Assembly (NCBI GenBank): GCA_015055655.1
Contig: SVHW01000008.1
Location: 1 to 64,000 of the forward strand
Source: Clostridiales bacterium
GTDB taxonomy: Bacteria > Bacillota > Clostridia > Christensenellales > Borkfalkiaceae
Length of the DNA stretch: 64,000 bases
Direction of reading: 5' to 3'
Shown here: in pieces, positions 43,820 through 51,572 of the stretch
Numbering within the stretch: position 1 is the stretch's first letter
Layout: the number at the start of each line of letters is the position of its first letter
Notes under the pieces: generated by a model
The model's database searches: none
What the model was told of the DNA's origin: nothing
The model's input: the letters and a program-made list of their open reading frames with translations, nothing else
Translations under genes and position numbers: made by a program

Positions 43820-44559
43820 TTCGTTGCCCCCCTTTTCGCCACGAAGCACCATCTATCGCTGTCAAGGCGTTCTTCTCCCATATGACCTTCTACGGAAAGC
43901 ACCGTAAAACCGTTTTCCGCCAAAGCGTCCAACAATTCTTGTTCCGTGTAGATATACTGCGTATGCGTTTCGTCCAAACGAGTGTACGCGCCCTCTTTCC
44001 CTTTCACGAAAAGCGTCACGTCCAACGTCGCCACGTCTTGCTCCACTTTACCAAACGACATATACGTAACGTCGTCTCTGTCGTCTACGCTGACAGTATT
44101 GGCAATTTTCTTCTCAAATTTTCGAGGTGTACTTACGTCGAAAATAAACACGCCGCCCACTTTCAACGCTGACGCCACGTTTTTCAACGCTTTTTTCAGC
44201 TTATCTTTGGGGATATAATTGAAACAATCGTTGATTGCCGTAATAAAATCAAAACGTTTTTGCGGCTTTTTCGCGGCAATATCCCCTAAAACGTATTCGC
44301 TTCTAATCCCTGATTGCAGGGCGTTTCTTTGCGCGACGTCTAACATTTCGGGCGAAACGTCCATACCCGTCATTTGATAACCGGCTTTTTGAAATGCGCG
44401 TGTAAACCAACCGCCGCCGCAACCGACGTCCAACCCTTCTTGCAAGGGAAACTCTTTTAATTTCAAAATTAAATACTGCGACCAATTTTCATAGTCGCAG
44501 TCGTCGTTCAAATATTCAAACCATCCGGCAAGATTTGTATACGCCGCTGTGTTTTTCAT
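43816..44559 (-). CDS. Class I SAM-dependent methyltransferase
   Basis: The 247-residue protein has motif I LDVGCGGGWFTRAF (about 39-52), acidic MDVSPEML, and FITAINDCFNYI typical of small-molecule or protein methyltransferases (Methyltransf_11/25 fold). Substrate is unknown. It overlaps hslO by 4 bases, implying coupled translation, and starts 20 bases after a six-helix membrane protein gene. Confidence 0.85.
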   Translation of the reverse strand: MKNTAAYTNLAGWFEYLNDDCDYENWSQYLILKLKEFPLQEGLDVGCGGGWFTRAFQKAGYQMTGMDVSPEMLDVAQRNALQSGIRSEYVLGDIAAKKPQKRFDFITAINDCFNYIPKDKLKKALKNVASALKVGGVFIFDVSTPRKFEKKIANTVSVDDRDDVTYMSFGKVEQDVATLDVTLFVKGKEGAYTRLDETHTQYIYTEQELLDALAENGFTVLSVEGHMGEERLDSDRWCFVAKRGATK

Positions 44560-44579
44560 CGTTTTTCCTTTTCAGCCAA

Positions 44580-45866
44580 TTATTGTCCAAGCAATTTAGG
44601 CGGTTTGTATTTCTTCGGTTTTCCGTTTTTACCCGTCGGGGCTTGCAACGCTTTTTCACGCGCTTCAAATTGCTTATTATATTCCACGTAACGGGGTTCG
44701 TCTTTATGTTCTTGCTCGTACGCCTCGATATCTTTCGCTATCGTTTCCTTGCTTTCGCGGAGTTTTTGCAAATCTTCGCGCGTAAACGACGTAGGCAAAT
44801 CGTACACTTCCAATCCGTCGTCGATAGGCTTAATGGGACGCGCGACCAAACGGGATTTTCCGTAAGCAAGCAGCGTTTTTTGATATTCTTGCACCGCTTG
44901 CGCGTCGTCTTCCACGGAAGACGTACCGTCCTTGTTGAAGATACCTCTGCCCACTTTTGCGCCCGTTACTCTGGGATTGATATATTTATCGAACATCCAT
45001 TGCGCGAAATCCAACCACACGAGAAGCGCGTAGGCAATGCCAAACAGCAACAGCATCATAATGCCTACTACCATAAAGAAGCCGCTGAAAAACAGCGTAA
45101 CGAAAGGCAACGCCGCAAGCGCGATAAAGAAAATCGTTTGCGGTAAACTGCCTACCGTAAGCAAAAAGGCGTTGCGGAGCATTGCGAAAAAGCCCAATTT
45201 GTAATTGACGCCAAGCGCAATCAGCCACATAGACAGCATCCCCGTAAAGACGATGAATACGTAACTGGTGGCTTTGGAAATAATCAGCCAAACGCGCTGG
45301 GATTTCGTGACGAGCTCGCTTGCGATATACCCGTTAGCAAAAGAAATAAGCACGCTGCACAACGAGAAAATAATCAAAAAGAACAACGTCGCTTGCAACG
45401 CGTTTTTATAATTCAATTTAATGCCACGCCAAAAATCGTTGGCAACGAAAACGCCCTCCGTCCATACCATATTACGGATAACGTACATACCGCCTGCCAA
45501 ACCGACCGACGCAATAAAAGAAGTGACGATAAGCCCTATGCACAATATATAGTTATTGGTAATTGCAAGCGCTTCCGCCGTGCCTTGTACGTTGTAGAAG
45601 GGATACCCTGCGCCAACGTGCGTAGCAAAAGGATAAATCTCCCCTTGCGTGTTCTTCATAAATACCATTATCACGATGAGCGCAATCATTGGCAGGAAGA
45701 AAAGCAACGTCAATAAATTCGCTTTTACAATCTTCCAAAAATTCCCTTTAAAAATATCCCAAAACAACTGCCAACGGTTGGTCGGCAACGTACTTCTTGC
45801 GTACTCTTCGCTTCTTTCTTTTCCTTCGAGAAACCTAGTCATTAGGCTTTTCTTTTGCTGTGCCAT
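44580..45866 (-). CDS. Six-helix membrane protein with a long cytosolic tail
   Basis: The 428-residue protein has a short cytosolic N-terminus, six membrane helices at about 48-300, and a charged helical tail of about 120 residues ending KPKKYKPPKLLGQ. The membrane part resembles DUF624/YesL-like proteins (FWDIFKGNFWKIVKANLLTLLFFLP and a later SLPQTIFFIALAALPFVTLFF). No transport signature is seen. It heads the methyltransferase-hslO-TPR-HEAT operon. Confidence 0.7.
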   Translation of the reverse strand: MAQQKKSLMTRFLEGKERSEEYARSTLPTNRWQLFWDIFKGNFWKIVKANLLTLLFFLPMIALIVIMVFMKNTQGEIYPFATHVGAGYPFYNVQGTAEALAITNNYILCIGLIVTSFIASVGLAGGMYVIRNMVWTEGVFVANDFWRGIKLNYKNALQATLFFLIIFSLCSVLISFANGYIASELVTKSQRVWLIISKATSYVFIVFTGMLSMWLIALGVNYKLGFFAMLRNAFLLTVGSLPQTIFFIALAALPFVTLFFSGFFMVVGIMMLLLFGIAYALLVWLDFAQWMFDKYINPRVTGAKVGRGIFNKDGTSSVEDDAQAVQEYQKTLLAYGKSRLVARPIKPIDDGLEVYDLPTSFTREDLQKLRESKETIAKDIEAYEQEHKDEPRYVEYNKQFEAREKALQAPTGKNGKPKKYKPPKLLGQ

Positions 45867-46015
45867 AAATGTTCTCCAAACTACTTATTTTCTCAGCGAA
45901 CTATTTTCGCATATTCTCACCACTATATTGTACTACAAATTTGTGATTATTTCAAGGAATTTTCGAAAAAAATTCAAATTAAATTCAAATAAACCGCCTA
46001 TTGCGTGAAAAATCT

Positions 46016-46044
46016 TTGACATTTGTTTTTTTATATGTTAAAAT
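46016..46044 (+). promoter_or_regulatory. Promoter of asd-dapA-dapB
   Basis: TTGACA (46016-46021) and TAAAAT (46039-46044) with 17 bases between, immediately upstream of the lysine riboswitch. Confidence 0.85.
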
Positions 46045-46053
46045 AAACTTGCT

Positions 46054-46222
46054 AAATAGAGGAGCGGACGAACATCAGTACCCTATCGCAAGCAGTTTTT
46101 GGACGAAACTGCAACAACGATTGGGGAAAGGGTATCTCCGCCGAAGCGAGAATTTCGTCCACTTTCGCTGGGCATACGGGAGAATACCCGTGTGACTGTC
46201 ACCGTCCGTGAAGAGCTATTGG
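46054..46222 (+). ncRNA. Lysine riboswitch (L-box)
   Basis: The closing helix AATAG/CTATT encloses the conserved L-box elements: GAGGAGCGG at the 5' side, AGTACCC, GGGGAAAGGGTATCTCCGCCGAAG in the centre, CGCTGGGCATACGG...CCGTGTGACTGTCACC and a 3' GAAGAGCTATTGG. It lies before three genes of diaminopimelate/lysine synthesis. Lysine binding would favour the downstream terminator. Confidence 0.92.
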
Positions 46223-46231
46223 CCTTATGAA

Positions 46232-46300
46232 TACCCCGATACTATACGGGCTGTTCTATTGCTTTTTCACGGCGGGGTACTTTCCCGTCTTTTATTTTTC
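46232..46300 (+). terminator. Expression-platform terminator of the lysine riboswitch
   Basis: TACCCCG (46232-46238) can pair with CGGGGTA (46273-46279), or ACGGG (46246-46250) with CCCGT (46284-46288); a U-rich tract CTTTTATTTTT follows. The competing pairings fit an on/off switch. Confidence 0.65.
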
Positions 46301-46339
46301 CATTTTGAAAACATTTTACAACAAGGAGATATATAATTT

Positions 46340-47419
46340 ATGAAACAGTTTAACGTCGGCGTTATCGGCGCAACGGGTATGGTTGGGCAAAGATTTTTAC
46401 GTCTTTTGGAAAATCACCCCTGGTTTAACGTTAAAGTATTGGCGGCGTCCGCGCGTTCCGCAGGCAAAACGTACGCGGAAGCGGTAGGCGAAAAATGGGC
46501 GTTTGAAACCCCGATGCCTGAAAAATATAAGGATATGAAAATCTTCGACGCGGAAGCGGATATCGACGAAATTGCAAACTCCGTTGATTTTGTTTTCTGC
46601 GCGGTAAATATGGACAAAGCAAAAATCCGCGCGTTGGAAGAAGCGTACGCAAAAAAAGAAGTGCCCGTCGTATCTAACAACTCGGCGCACCGTTTCACCC
46701 CCGACGTGCCGATGATTATCCCCGAAATCAACGATAATCATCTGGAAGTTATCGCTTCGCAAAAAGCGCGTCTTGGCACGAAACGCGGCTTTATCGCCGT
46801 AAAATCCAACTGCTCTTTGCAATCGTACGTGCCCCTCTTGCATCCTTTGAAAGCGTTTGGGATTAAGCAAGCGGCGGTTTGTACCTACCAAGCCATTTCC
46901 GGCGCAGGCAAGACGTTTAAGACGATGCCCGAAATCCTCGATAACGTTATCCCCTATATCGGCGGCGAAGAAGAAAAGAGCGAAAAAGAACCCCTCAAAA
47001 TTTGGGGCGAAGTGGTAAACGGCGAAATCGTTTCCGCTACCGCACCCGTCATCACCGCGCAATGCTTGCGCGTGCCCGTATCCGACGGTCATACCGCGGC
47101 GGTTTTCGTAAGCTTCGAGAAAAAACCGACGAAGGAAGAAATTTTGGACGCGTGGGCAAACTTTAAGGGCGTTCCGCAAGAATTGGGCCTCCCTTCCGCG
47201 CCCCAACAATTCCTTTGCTATTTCGAAGAGGACAACCGTCCCCAAGCAAAGCTTGACAGAATGGCAGGCAACGGCATGAGCGTAACGGTTGGCAGACTTC
47301 GCGAAGACGTCGTATTCGATTACAAGTTCGTAGGGCTTTCCCACAACACCCTCCGCGGCGCAGCTGGCGGCGCGGTACTCCTTGCCGAACTCTTGGCGGC
47401 AAAAGGCTATTTCGACTAA
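46340..47419 (+). CDS. asd: Aspartate-semialdehyde dehydrogenase
   Basis: The 359-residue enzyme reduces aspartyl phosphate to aspartate semialdehyde with NADPH. It has the N-terminal GATGMVGQRF fold and the catalytic Cys in KSNCSLQSYVP, followed by the QAISGAGK motif. The sequence is closer to the archaeal/fungal-type ASADH subgroup than to the E. coli type. AAGGAG precedes the ATG. It is the first gene after the lysine riboswitch. Confidence 0.94.
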   Translation: MKQFNVGVIGATGMVGQRFLRLLENHPWFNVKVLAASARSAGKTYAEAVGEKWAFETPMPEKYKDMKIFDAEADIDEIANSVDFVFCAVNMDKAKIRALEEAYAKKEVPVVSNNSAHRFTPDVPMIIPEINDNHLEVIASQKARLGTKRGFIAVKSNCSLQSYVPLLHPLKAFGIKQAAVCTYQAISGAGKTFKTMPEILDNVIPYIGGEEEKSEKEPLKIWGEVVNGEIVSATAPVITAQCLRVPVSDGHTAAVFVSFEKKPTKEEILDAWANFKGVPQELGLPSAPQQFLCYFEEDNRPQAKLDRMAGNGMSVTVGRLREDVVFDYKFVGLSHNTLRGAAGGAVLLAELLAAKGYFD

Positions 47420-47471
47420 TACACAACTATCCCCTACGGGGAATATACTAATCACGGGAGAGTGAAATATT

Positions 47472-48362
47472 ATGAAAGGATTTTTTAAGGGTAGCGCAAC
47501 GGCAATTATTACCCCTTTTAACGAATCGGGCGTAAATTACGAAGAATTTGGCAAACTTATCGAGTTCCAAATTGAAAACGGCACGGACGCCATCGTCTTT
47601 TTAGGCACGACGGGCGAACCGTCCACGATGTCCTTTGAAGAAGAACACGTATTGATGGAATACGCCGTAAAGAAAGTGAACGGCAGAGCCAAAGTTATTT
47701 TCGGTTGTGGCAGCAACAACACCGCCGACGCCATTATGACGGCGCAAAAAGCGGAAAGCTACGGCGCGGACGGCTTGCTTGCCGTTACCCCCTATTACAA
47801 CAAATGCACGCAAAACGGTTTGGTGGCGTATTATAAAGCCATTTGCGAATCGGTGTCTATCCCCGTTATCGCTTACAACGTTCCCGGTAGAACGGGCGTG
47901 GAAATTCAACCTGCAACTATGGCGAAGATTGCAGATATCCCCAACATTGCGGGTATCAAAGATGCGGGCGGCAATATGAGCAAAACGATGGAAACGCTCC
48001 GTTTGGTTCGCGAAAAATGCGACGTATATTCGGGCGAAGACGCGTTAAACTTCCCTATCCTTGCGGTTGGCGGCGTGGGCGTTATTTCCGTGCTTTCCAA
48101 TATCTTGCCCAAAGAGGTGAAAGAACTTTGCACGCTTGTAAAAGCGGGCAAATTGGACGAAGCGGCGGCGTTGAACGATAAGCTTTTGCCCGTGGCGAAC
48201 GCTTGCTTTGTGGAAGTGAACCCTATCCCCGTAAAAGAAGCGGTGAATTTGATTGGCTTTAACGTTGGCGAACCTCGCGCGCCCCTTACGAAGATTGAAG
48301 ATTGCAACCGTGAAAAATTGATTGCGGCGATGAAAAACTACGGTATGGAGATAAAAGCGTAA
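47472..48362 (+). CDS. dapA: 4-hydroxy-tetrahydrodipicolinate synthase
   Basis: The 296-residue TIM-barrel enzyme condenses pyruvate with aspartate semialdehyde. Visible are the GTTGEPSTMSFEE motif, the catalytic tyrosine in AYNVPGRTG and the Schiff-base lysine in GIKDAGGN. It starts 52 bases after asd with a GGGAGAG ribosome site and overlaps dapB by one base at its stop. Confidence 0.96.
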   Translation: MKGFFKGSATAIITPFNESGVNYEEFGKLIEFQIENGTDAIVFLGTTGEPSTMSFEEEHVLMEYAVKKVNGRAKVIFGCGSNNTADAIMTAQKAESYGADGLLAVTPYYNKCTQNGLVAYYKAICESVSIPVIAYNVPGRTGVEIQPATMAKIADIPNIAGIKDAGGNMSKTMETLRLVREKCDVYSGEDALNFPILAVGGVGVISVLSNILPKEVKELCTLVKAGKLDEAAALNDKLLPVANACFVEVNPIPVKEAVNLIGFNVGEPRAPLTKIEDCNREKLIAAMKNYGMEIKA

Positions 48363-49126
48363 TGAACACGAAAATTATCCTTTGCGGCGCTTGCGGCAAA
48401 ATGGGCGGCAACGTGCTTTCCCTACTCGACGGCGATACGCAAGCCACCGCCGTTTGCGGCGTTGACCTCTTTCCCAAGGAAATTGGCGTGCCCGTATATA
48501 AGAGCTTTGCAGACGTAAAAGAAAACGCAGACGTGATTATCGATTTCTCGTCGGCGGAAAATTTACAAGAACGCTTGGAATACGCCAAAGCGAATAAGCT
48601 GGGCATCGTACTCGCCTCCACGGGTTTCTCCCCTGCCGATTTGGCAATGATTGACGAATACGCAAAAGAGATTGCTATTTTCAAAACGGCAAACCTTTCT
48701 TTGGGCGTAAACCTTATGCAAGCGCTTGTAAAAGCGGCTGCGGAAGTGCTTGGCGAGAGTTTTGACGTGGAAATTATCGAACGCCACCATAACCTCAAAA
48801 AAGACGCGCCTTCCGGCACGGCGTTGATGCTTGCCGATAGCGTAAACGAAGCGTTTGACGGCAAGAAAAAATACCTCGACGGCAGAACGGGTATTTGCGG
48901 CGCGAGAGAAAAGAGTGAAATTGGTATGCACGCGGTACGCGGCGGCACAATCGTTGGCGAACACGAAGTAATGTTTGCAGGCGAAGACGAAATTATCACG
49001 ATTACGCACAGCGCAAGAAGCAAACGCGTATTTGCCGCGGGCGCTATCCGCGCGGCGAAGTTCTTACACGGAAAAGCCGCAGGCAAGTACGAGATGAAAG
49101 ATTTACTCGCTGAAGAAAACAAATAA
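48362..49126 (+). CDS. dapB: 4-hydroxy-tetrahydrodipicolinate reductase
   Basis: The 254-residue enzyme uses NAD(P)H in the next step towards diaminopimelate, needed for peptidoglycan, lysine and, in spores, dipicolinate. It has an N-terminal CGACGKMGGNV Rossmann motif and the catalytic ERHHNLKKDAPSGTA signature. Its ATG shares one base with the dapA stop codon (TAATG), so translation is coupled. Confidence 0.96.
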   Translation: MNTKIILCGACGKMGGNVLSLLDGDTQATAVCGVDLFPKEIGVPVYKSFADVKENADVIIDFSSAENLQERLEYAKANKLGIVLASTGFSPADLAMIDEYAKEIAIFKTANLSLGVNLMQALVKAAAEVLGESFDVEIIERHHNLKKDAPSGTALMLADSVNEAFDGKKKYLDGRTGICGAREKSEIGMHAVRGGTIVGEHEVMFAGEDEIITITHSARSKRVFAAGAIRAAKFLHGKAAGKYEMKDLLAEENK

Positions 49127-49141
49127 AAACGTATACAACGT

Positions 49142-49173
49142 AACGCCCCCGAAGCTTTTGCTTCGGGGGCGTT
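49142..49173. terminator. Terminator of asd-dapA-dapB
   Basis: A 14-bp perfect stem, AACGCCCCCGAAGC and GCTTCGGGGGCGTT, with a TTTT loop follows dapB by 15 bases. It can also serve the converging tetR gene. Confidence 0.85.
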
Positions 49174-49177
49174 TAAT

Positions 49178-49723
49178 TTATATCACCGCAAGGAAATATT
49201 CCACGATTTGTTCGGGCGTTTCTTTCATTTCGTTGTCTATCCACCAGCGCACTGTTTCCACAAACACCGTGCATATATAATGCAACCAAAACGCATCGGG
49301 CACTTCGCTTTTCTTCGAAATAATAGACGTTTGACGGCTGATTAGTTCTTTCAAATTTTCTTTGAAATACTCCAAAAACAGTTCGTTATTAGGGCATGAC
49401 AACAATTTCAAAATATTGTTATCGTTATTTTTCAAATGCCGTAATAAATGCAAGAACGCGGAATCGGGCGCGTCGCAATGGAAGATATGCTTATGCTCTT
49501 TTTCTCCATTTTCTATACAATCAAACACGTGACAAAATAATTCTTCACAAAACGCCTTCAATAAATAATCCTTCGTTTCAAAATGCGCGTAAAAGGTAGC
49601 TCTACCCACGTCCGCTTTATCAATAATTTGCTTTACCGTGATTTGATTATAATGTTCTTTGGATAACAGCTCGGCAAACGCCTTAAATATCCCTTCCCTT
49701 GTCTTTCTTTGTCTTCTGTCCAT
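49178..49723 (-). CDS. TetR/AcrR family repressor
   Basis: The 181-residue protein has a TetR helix-turn-helix at its N-terminus (TREGIFKAFAELLSKEHYNQITVKQIIDKADVGRATFYAHFETKDYLL) and a helical ligand domain. I start it at the ATG at 49723, which has GGAGAG 4-5 bases upstream; an ATG four codons earlier has none. It is divergent from a CDF metal exporter, with palindromes in the shared region. It probably represses the exporter until a metal binds, although TetR regulators of metal exporters are less common than ArsR or MerR types. Confidence 0.85.
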   Translation of the reverse strand: MDRRQRKTREGIFKAFAELLSKEHYNQITVKQIIDKADVGRATFYAHFETKDYLLKAFCEELFCHVFDCIENGEKEHKHIFHCDAPDSAFLHLLRHLKNNDNNILKLLSCPNNELFLEYFKENLKELISRQTSIISKKSEVPDAFWLHYICTVFVETVRWWIDNEMKETPEQIVEYFLAVI

Positions 49724-49750
49724 TTTTCTCTCCATACAAAAACGTGGTTT

Positions 49751-49844
49751 TGTTCGATATCGTACACCCTTTTTAAACCGTATGTTGACTTCTTTATCCT
49801 ATTCTATGTATAATAATATCGTACAAGATGTTCGATATCGAATA
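49751..49844. promoter_or_regulatory. Divergent TetR-CDF control region with operators
   Basis: A near-perfect 16-bp palindrome TGTTCGATATCGTACA lies at 49751-49766. A 23-bp palindrome (ATATCGTACA, AGA, TGTTCGATAT) lies at 49816-49838 and overlaps TTCGATATCGAA (49831-49842). The CDF promoter is TTGACT (49785-49790) and TATAAT (49809-49814), spacing 18, so the right operator sits directly after its -10. Confidence 0.75.
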
Positions 49845-49886
49845 TAGTATATTATATCTTAATGAATTTGTCAATAGGAGAAAGAT

Positions 49887-50771
49887 ATGAAGGAAAAAAG
49901 AAATATATTGATTGCGTTTATTTTAAATTTACTATTTTCGGTTTTTGAACTGCTCGGCGGTATCCTTACAGGCAGCGTAGCAATTCTTTCCGACGCCTTG
50001 CACGACGTTGGAGATGCAACAAGCATCGGCGTTTCCTTTTTTATGGAAAACAAGAGCAAACGTCCTCCCGACAATCAATATACGTATGGTTACGCGCGAT
50101 ATTCTGCGTTGGGCAGTTTATTTACTACACTTATTTTAGTATTCGGTTCGCTTATCGTGATTTATAATGCTGTTCTTCGTATTATTTCTCCCGTAGTGAT
50201 TGATTATAACGGGATGATTGTATTTGCTGTCGTTGGCGTAATTGTCAATTTTATCGCCGCGCTATTCACAAGAAAAGGCAAATCGCTGAACCAAAAAGCC
50301 GTTAATTTGCATATGTTGGAGGACGTTTTTGGGTGGCTGATTGTATTGATAGGCGCTATCGTAATGCGTTTTACCGATTTCACCTTGCTTGACCCTATTC
50401 TCTCTATCGGCGTCGCTATCTTTATTTGTATTCATGCCGTAAAACATTTAACGCAAACGTGCAAACTGTTTTTAGATAAAACGCCCGACGGAATAAGCGT
50501 AACGGAGCTAACGAAAAGCGTATGCGCCATAGACGGAGTGATAGACGCTCACCACGTACACGTTTGGAGTATAGACGGACAAAATCATTGCGCCACTTTG
50601 CATATCGTTACTGACCAAAACGCACATGAAATCAAATATAAAGTGCGAGAACTTTTACAAACCTTTGCAATTGTTCACGTTACAATTGAAGTAGAAACAG
50701 CAAACGAACATTGTGACGAAAAAACGTGCAGGACGCCCCAATCTATATATAAACATTGTCATCATCATTAA
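49887..50771 (+). CDS. Cation diffusion facilitator (CDF) metal exporter
   Basis: The 294-residue protein has six membrane helices with the metal-site motifs SDALHDVGDA (TM2) and HMLEDVFGW (TM5), a GYARYSALGSL segment, and a C-terminal cytosolic domain with HHVHVWSIDG. These are the features of CzcD/ZitB-type Zn2+/Co2+/Cd2+ - proton antiporters. The second metal site reads H...D rather than the more common H...D in the form HVxxD, so the exact metal is open. A Cys/His-rich end (CDEKTCRTPQSIYKHCHHH) may bind metal. The gene is controlled by the divergent TetR gene. Confidence 0.9.
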   Translation: MKEKRNILIAFILNLLFSVFELLGGILTGSVAILSDALHDVGDATSIGVSFFMENKSKRPPDNQYTYGYARYSALGSLFTTLILVFGSLIVIYNAVLRIISPVVIDYNGMIVFAVVGVIVNFIAALFTRKGKSLNQKAVNLHMLEDVFGWLIVLIGAIVMRFTDFTLLDPILSIGVAIFICIHAVKHLTQTCKLFLDKTPDGISVTELTKSVCAIDGVIDAHHVHVWSIDGQNHCATLHIVTDQNAHEIKYKVRELLQTFAIVHVTIEVETANEHCDEKTCRTPQSIYKHCHHH

Positions 50772-50807
50772 GAAAGGGCAAACGGAATAATCCGTTTGCC
50801 CTTTCTT
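50770..50807. terminator. Bidirectional terminator
   Basis: A 17-bp perfect stem AAGAAAGGGCAAACGGA with its complement around ATAA separates the CDF gene and the converging PH-domain gene. Confidence 0.85.
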
Positions 50808-50814
50808 AATCTTA

Positions 50815-51186
50815 TCAGTTTACCAACATATGCGTTGCACCTGCCGTTTGCATAAGCTTGTTTTCAATAAAAGCCTTTACGCCATACGGATTGATAATCC
50901 CCTCTAACGCTACCCTCTTATTTCCAGCCAACGAAATGGATACCGTACCGTAGTTACAAATACCGCCCCAAAACGATTTCGTAACCGTGATTTGCGTAAT
51001 ACCTGCTACTGCGTATTCAGCATTGCTCTTACTAAATACACCTTGATTTACCGTGATTGTTTTATCCATAATCTTTACCCTATAATGCTTTGCGCAAACA
51101 ATCGCAACGATTACAGGTATAATCAACCAAAAAAACAACACTTTTAAAAACGTCATCTCTGCCCAAACACTCTTTCTTACTTCCAT
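50815..51186 (-). CDS. PH-domain (bPH2/YdbS-like) membrane-associated protein
   Basis: The 123-residue protein has one hydrophobic helix (about 12-32) followed by a bacterial PH-like domain (YRVKIMDKTITVNQGVFSKSNAEYAVAGITQITV...GTVSISLAG). Such small proteins are common and poorly understood. AAAGGAG precedes the ATG. Its promoter contains a palindromic operator between -35 and -10 that is also near the divergent Xre gene, so it is likely repressed by that regulator. Confidence 0.75.
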   Translation of the reverse strand: MEVRKSVWAEMTFLKVLFFWLIIPVIVAIVCAKHYRVKIMDKTITVNQGVFSKSNAEYAVAGITQITVTKSFWGGICNYGTVSISLAGNKRVALEGIINPYGVKAFIENKLMQTAGATHMLVN

Positions 51187-51210
51187 TTGTAAAACTCCTT
51201 TCTTTTTTTG

Positions 51211-51283
51211 TATAGTTCCCTATACAAAATAATTATATTATAGAATTTTCTATATGTCAAGCAATTTTATAGAATTTTCTATA
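51211..51283. promoter_or_regulatory. Shared Xre operators and PH-gene promoter
   Basis: Two identical 16-bp sites TATAGAATTTTCTATA lie at 51239-51254 and 51268-51283, and a variant TATAGTTCCCTATA at 51211-51224. The PH-gene promoter on the minus strand is TTGACA (51255-51260) and TATAAT (51232-51237) with a 17-base spacer. The first site exactly fills this spacer. The second site touches the TATAAT box of the Xre gene, whose ATG follows 6 bases later. Confidence 0.8.
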
Positions 51284-51293
51284 TAATAATTAT

Positions 51294-51500
51294 ATGGGGA
51301 ATAATTTTAGCGAGATTTTAAGAGAATTTTTAGACGAGCATAACTTAACACAAGTTGCGTTTGCAAACGCCATTGGTGTAAAGCAAAGCCAAGTAAGCGA
51401 ATGGTTAAAAGGTAAAGCAAAACCTGGATACGATATATTGAAAAGCATGGCGATTGCCTTTGACGTATCAGCCGATTATTTTTTAGGCTTAAAATATTAA
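51294..51500 (+). CDS. Xre-family HTH repressor
   Basis: The 68-residue protein is a single Cro/C1-type helix-turn-helix (LTQVAFANAIGVKQSQVSEWLKGKAKPGYDILKSMAIAF). It is divergent from the PH-domain gene and flanked by repeated palindromic operators. Its start codon lies 6 bases after a TATAAT box and lacks a ribosome site, so its mRNA may be leaderless. Autorepression and control of the PH gene are inferred. Confidence 0.85.
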   Translation: MGNNFSEILREFLDEHNLTQVAFANAIGVKQSQVSEWLKGKAKPGYDILKSMAIAFDVSADYFLGLKY

Positions 51501-51521
51501 ATAGTTACATTTTATATAAAA

Positions 51522-51556
51522 CCGCCGACGTGGGCTTTTCCACGTCGGCGGTTTTT
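51522..51556. terminator. Bidirectional terminator between Xre gene and gltX
   Basis: A 12-bp stem CCGCCGACGTGG and CCACGTCGGCGG with a 6-base loop, followed by TTTTT on the plus strand and by TTTTATA on the minus. Confidence 0.85.
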
Positions 51557-51572
51557 ATGTTGTTTATTTAGC

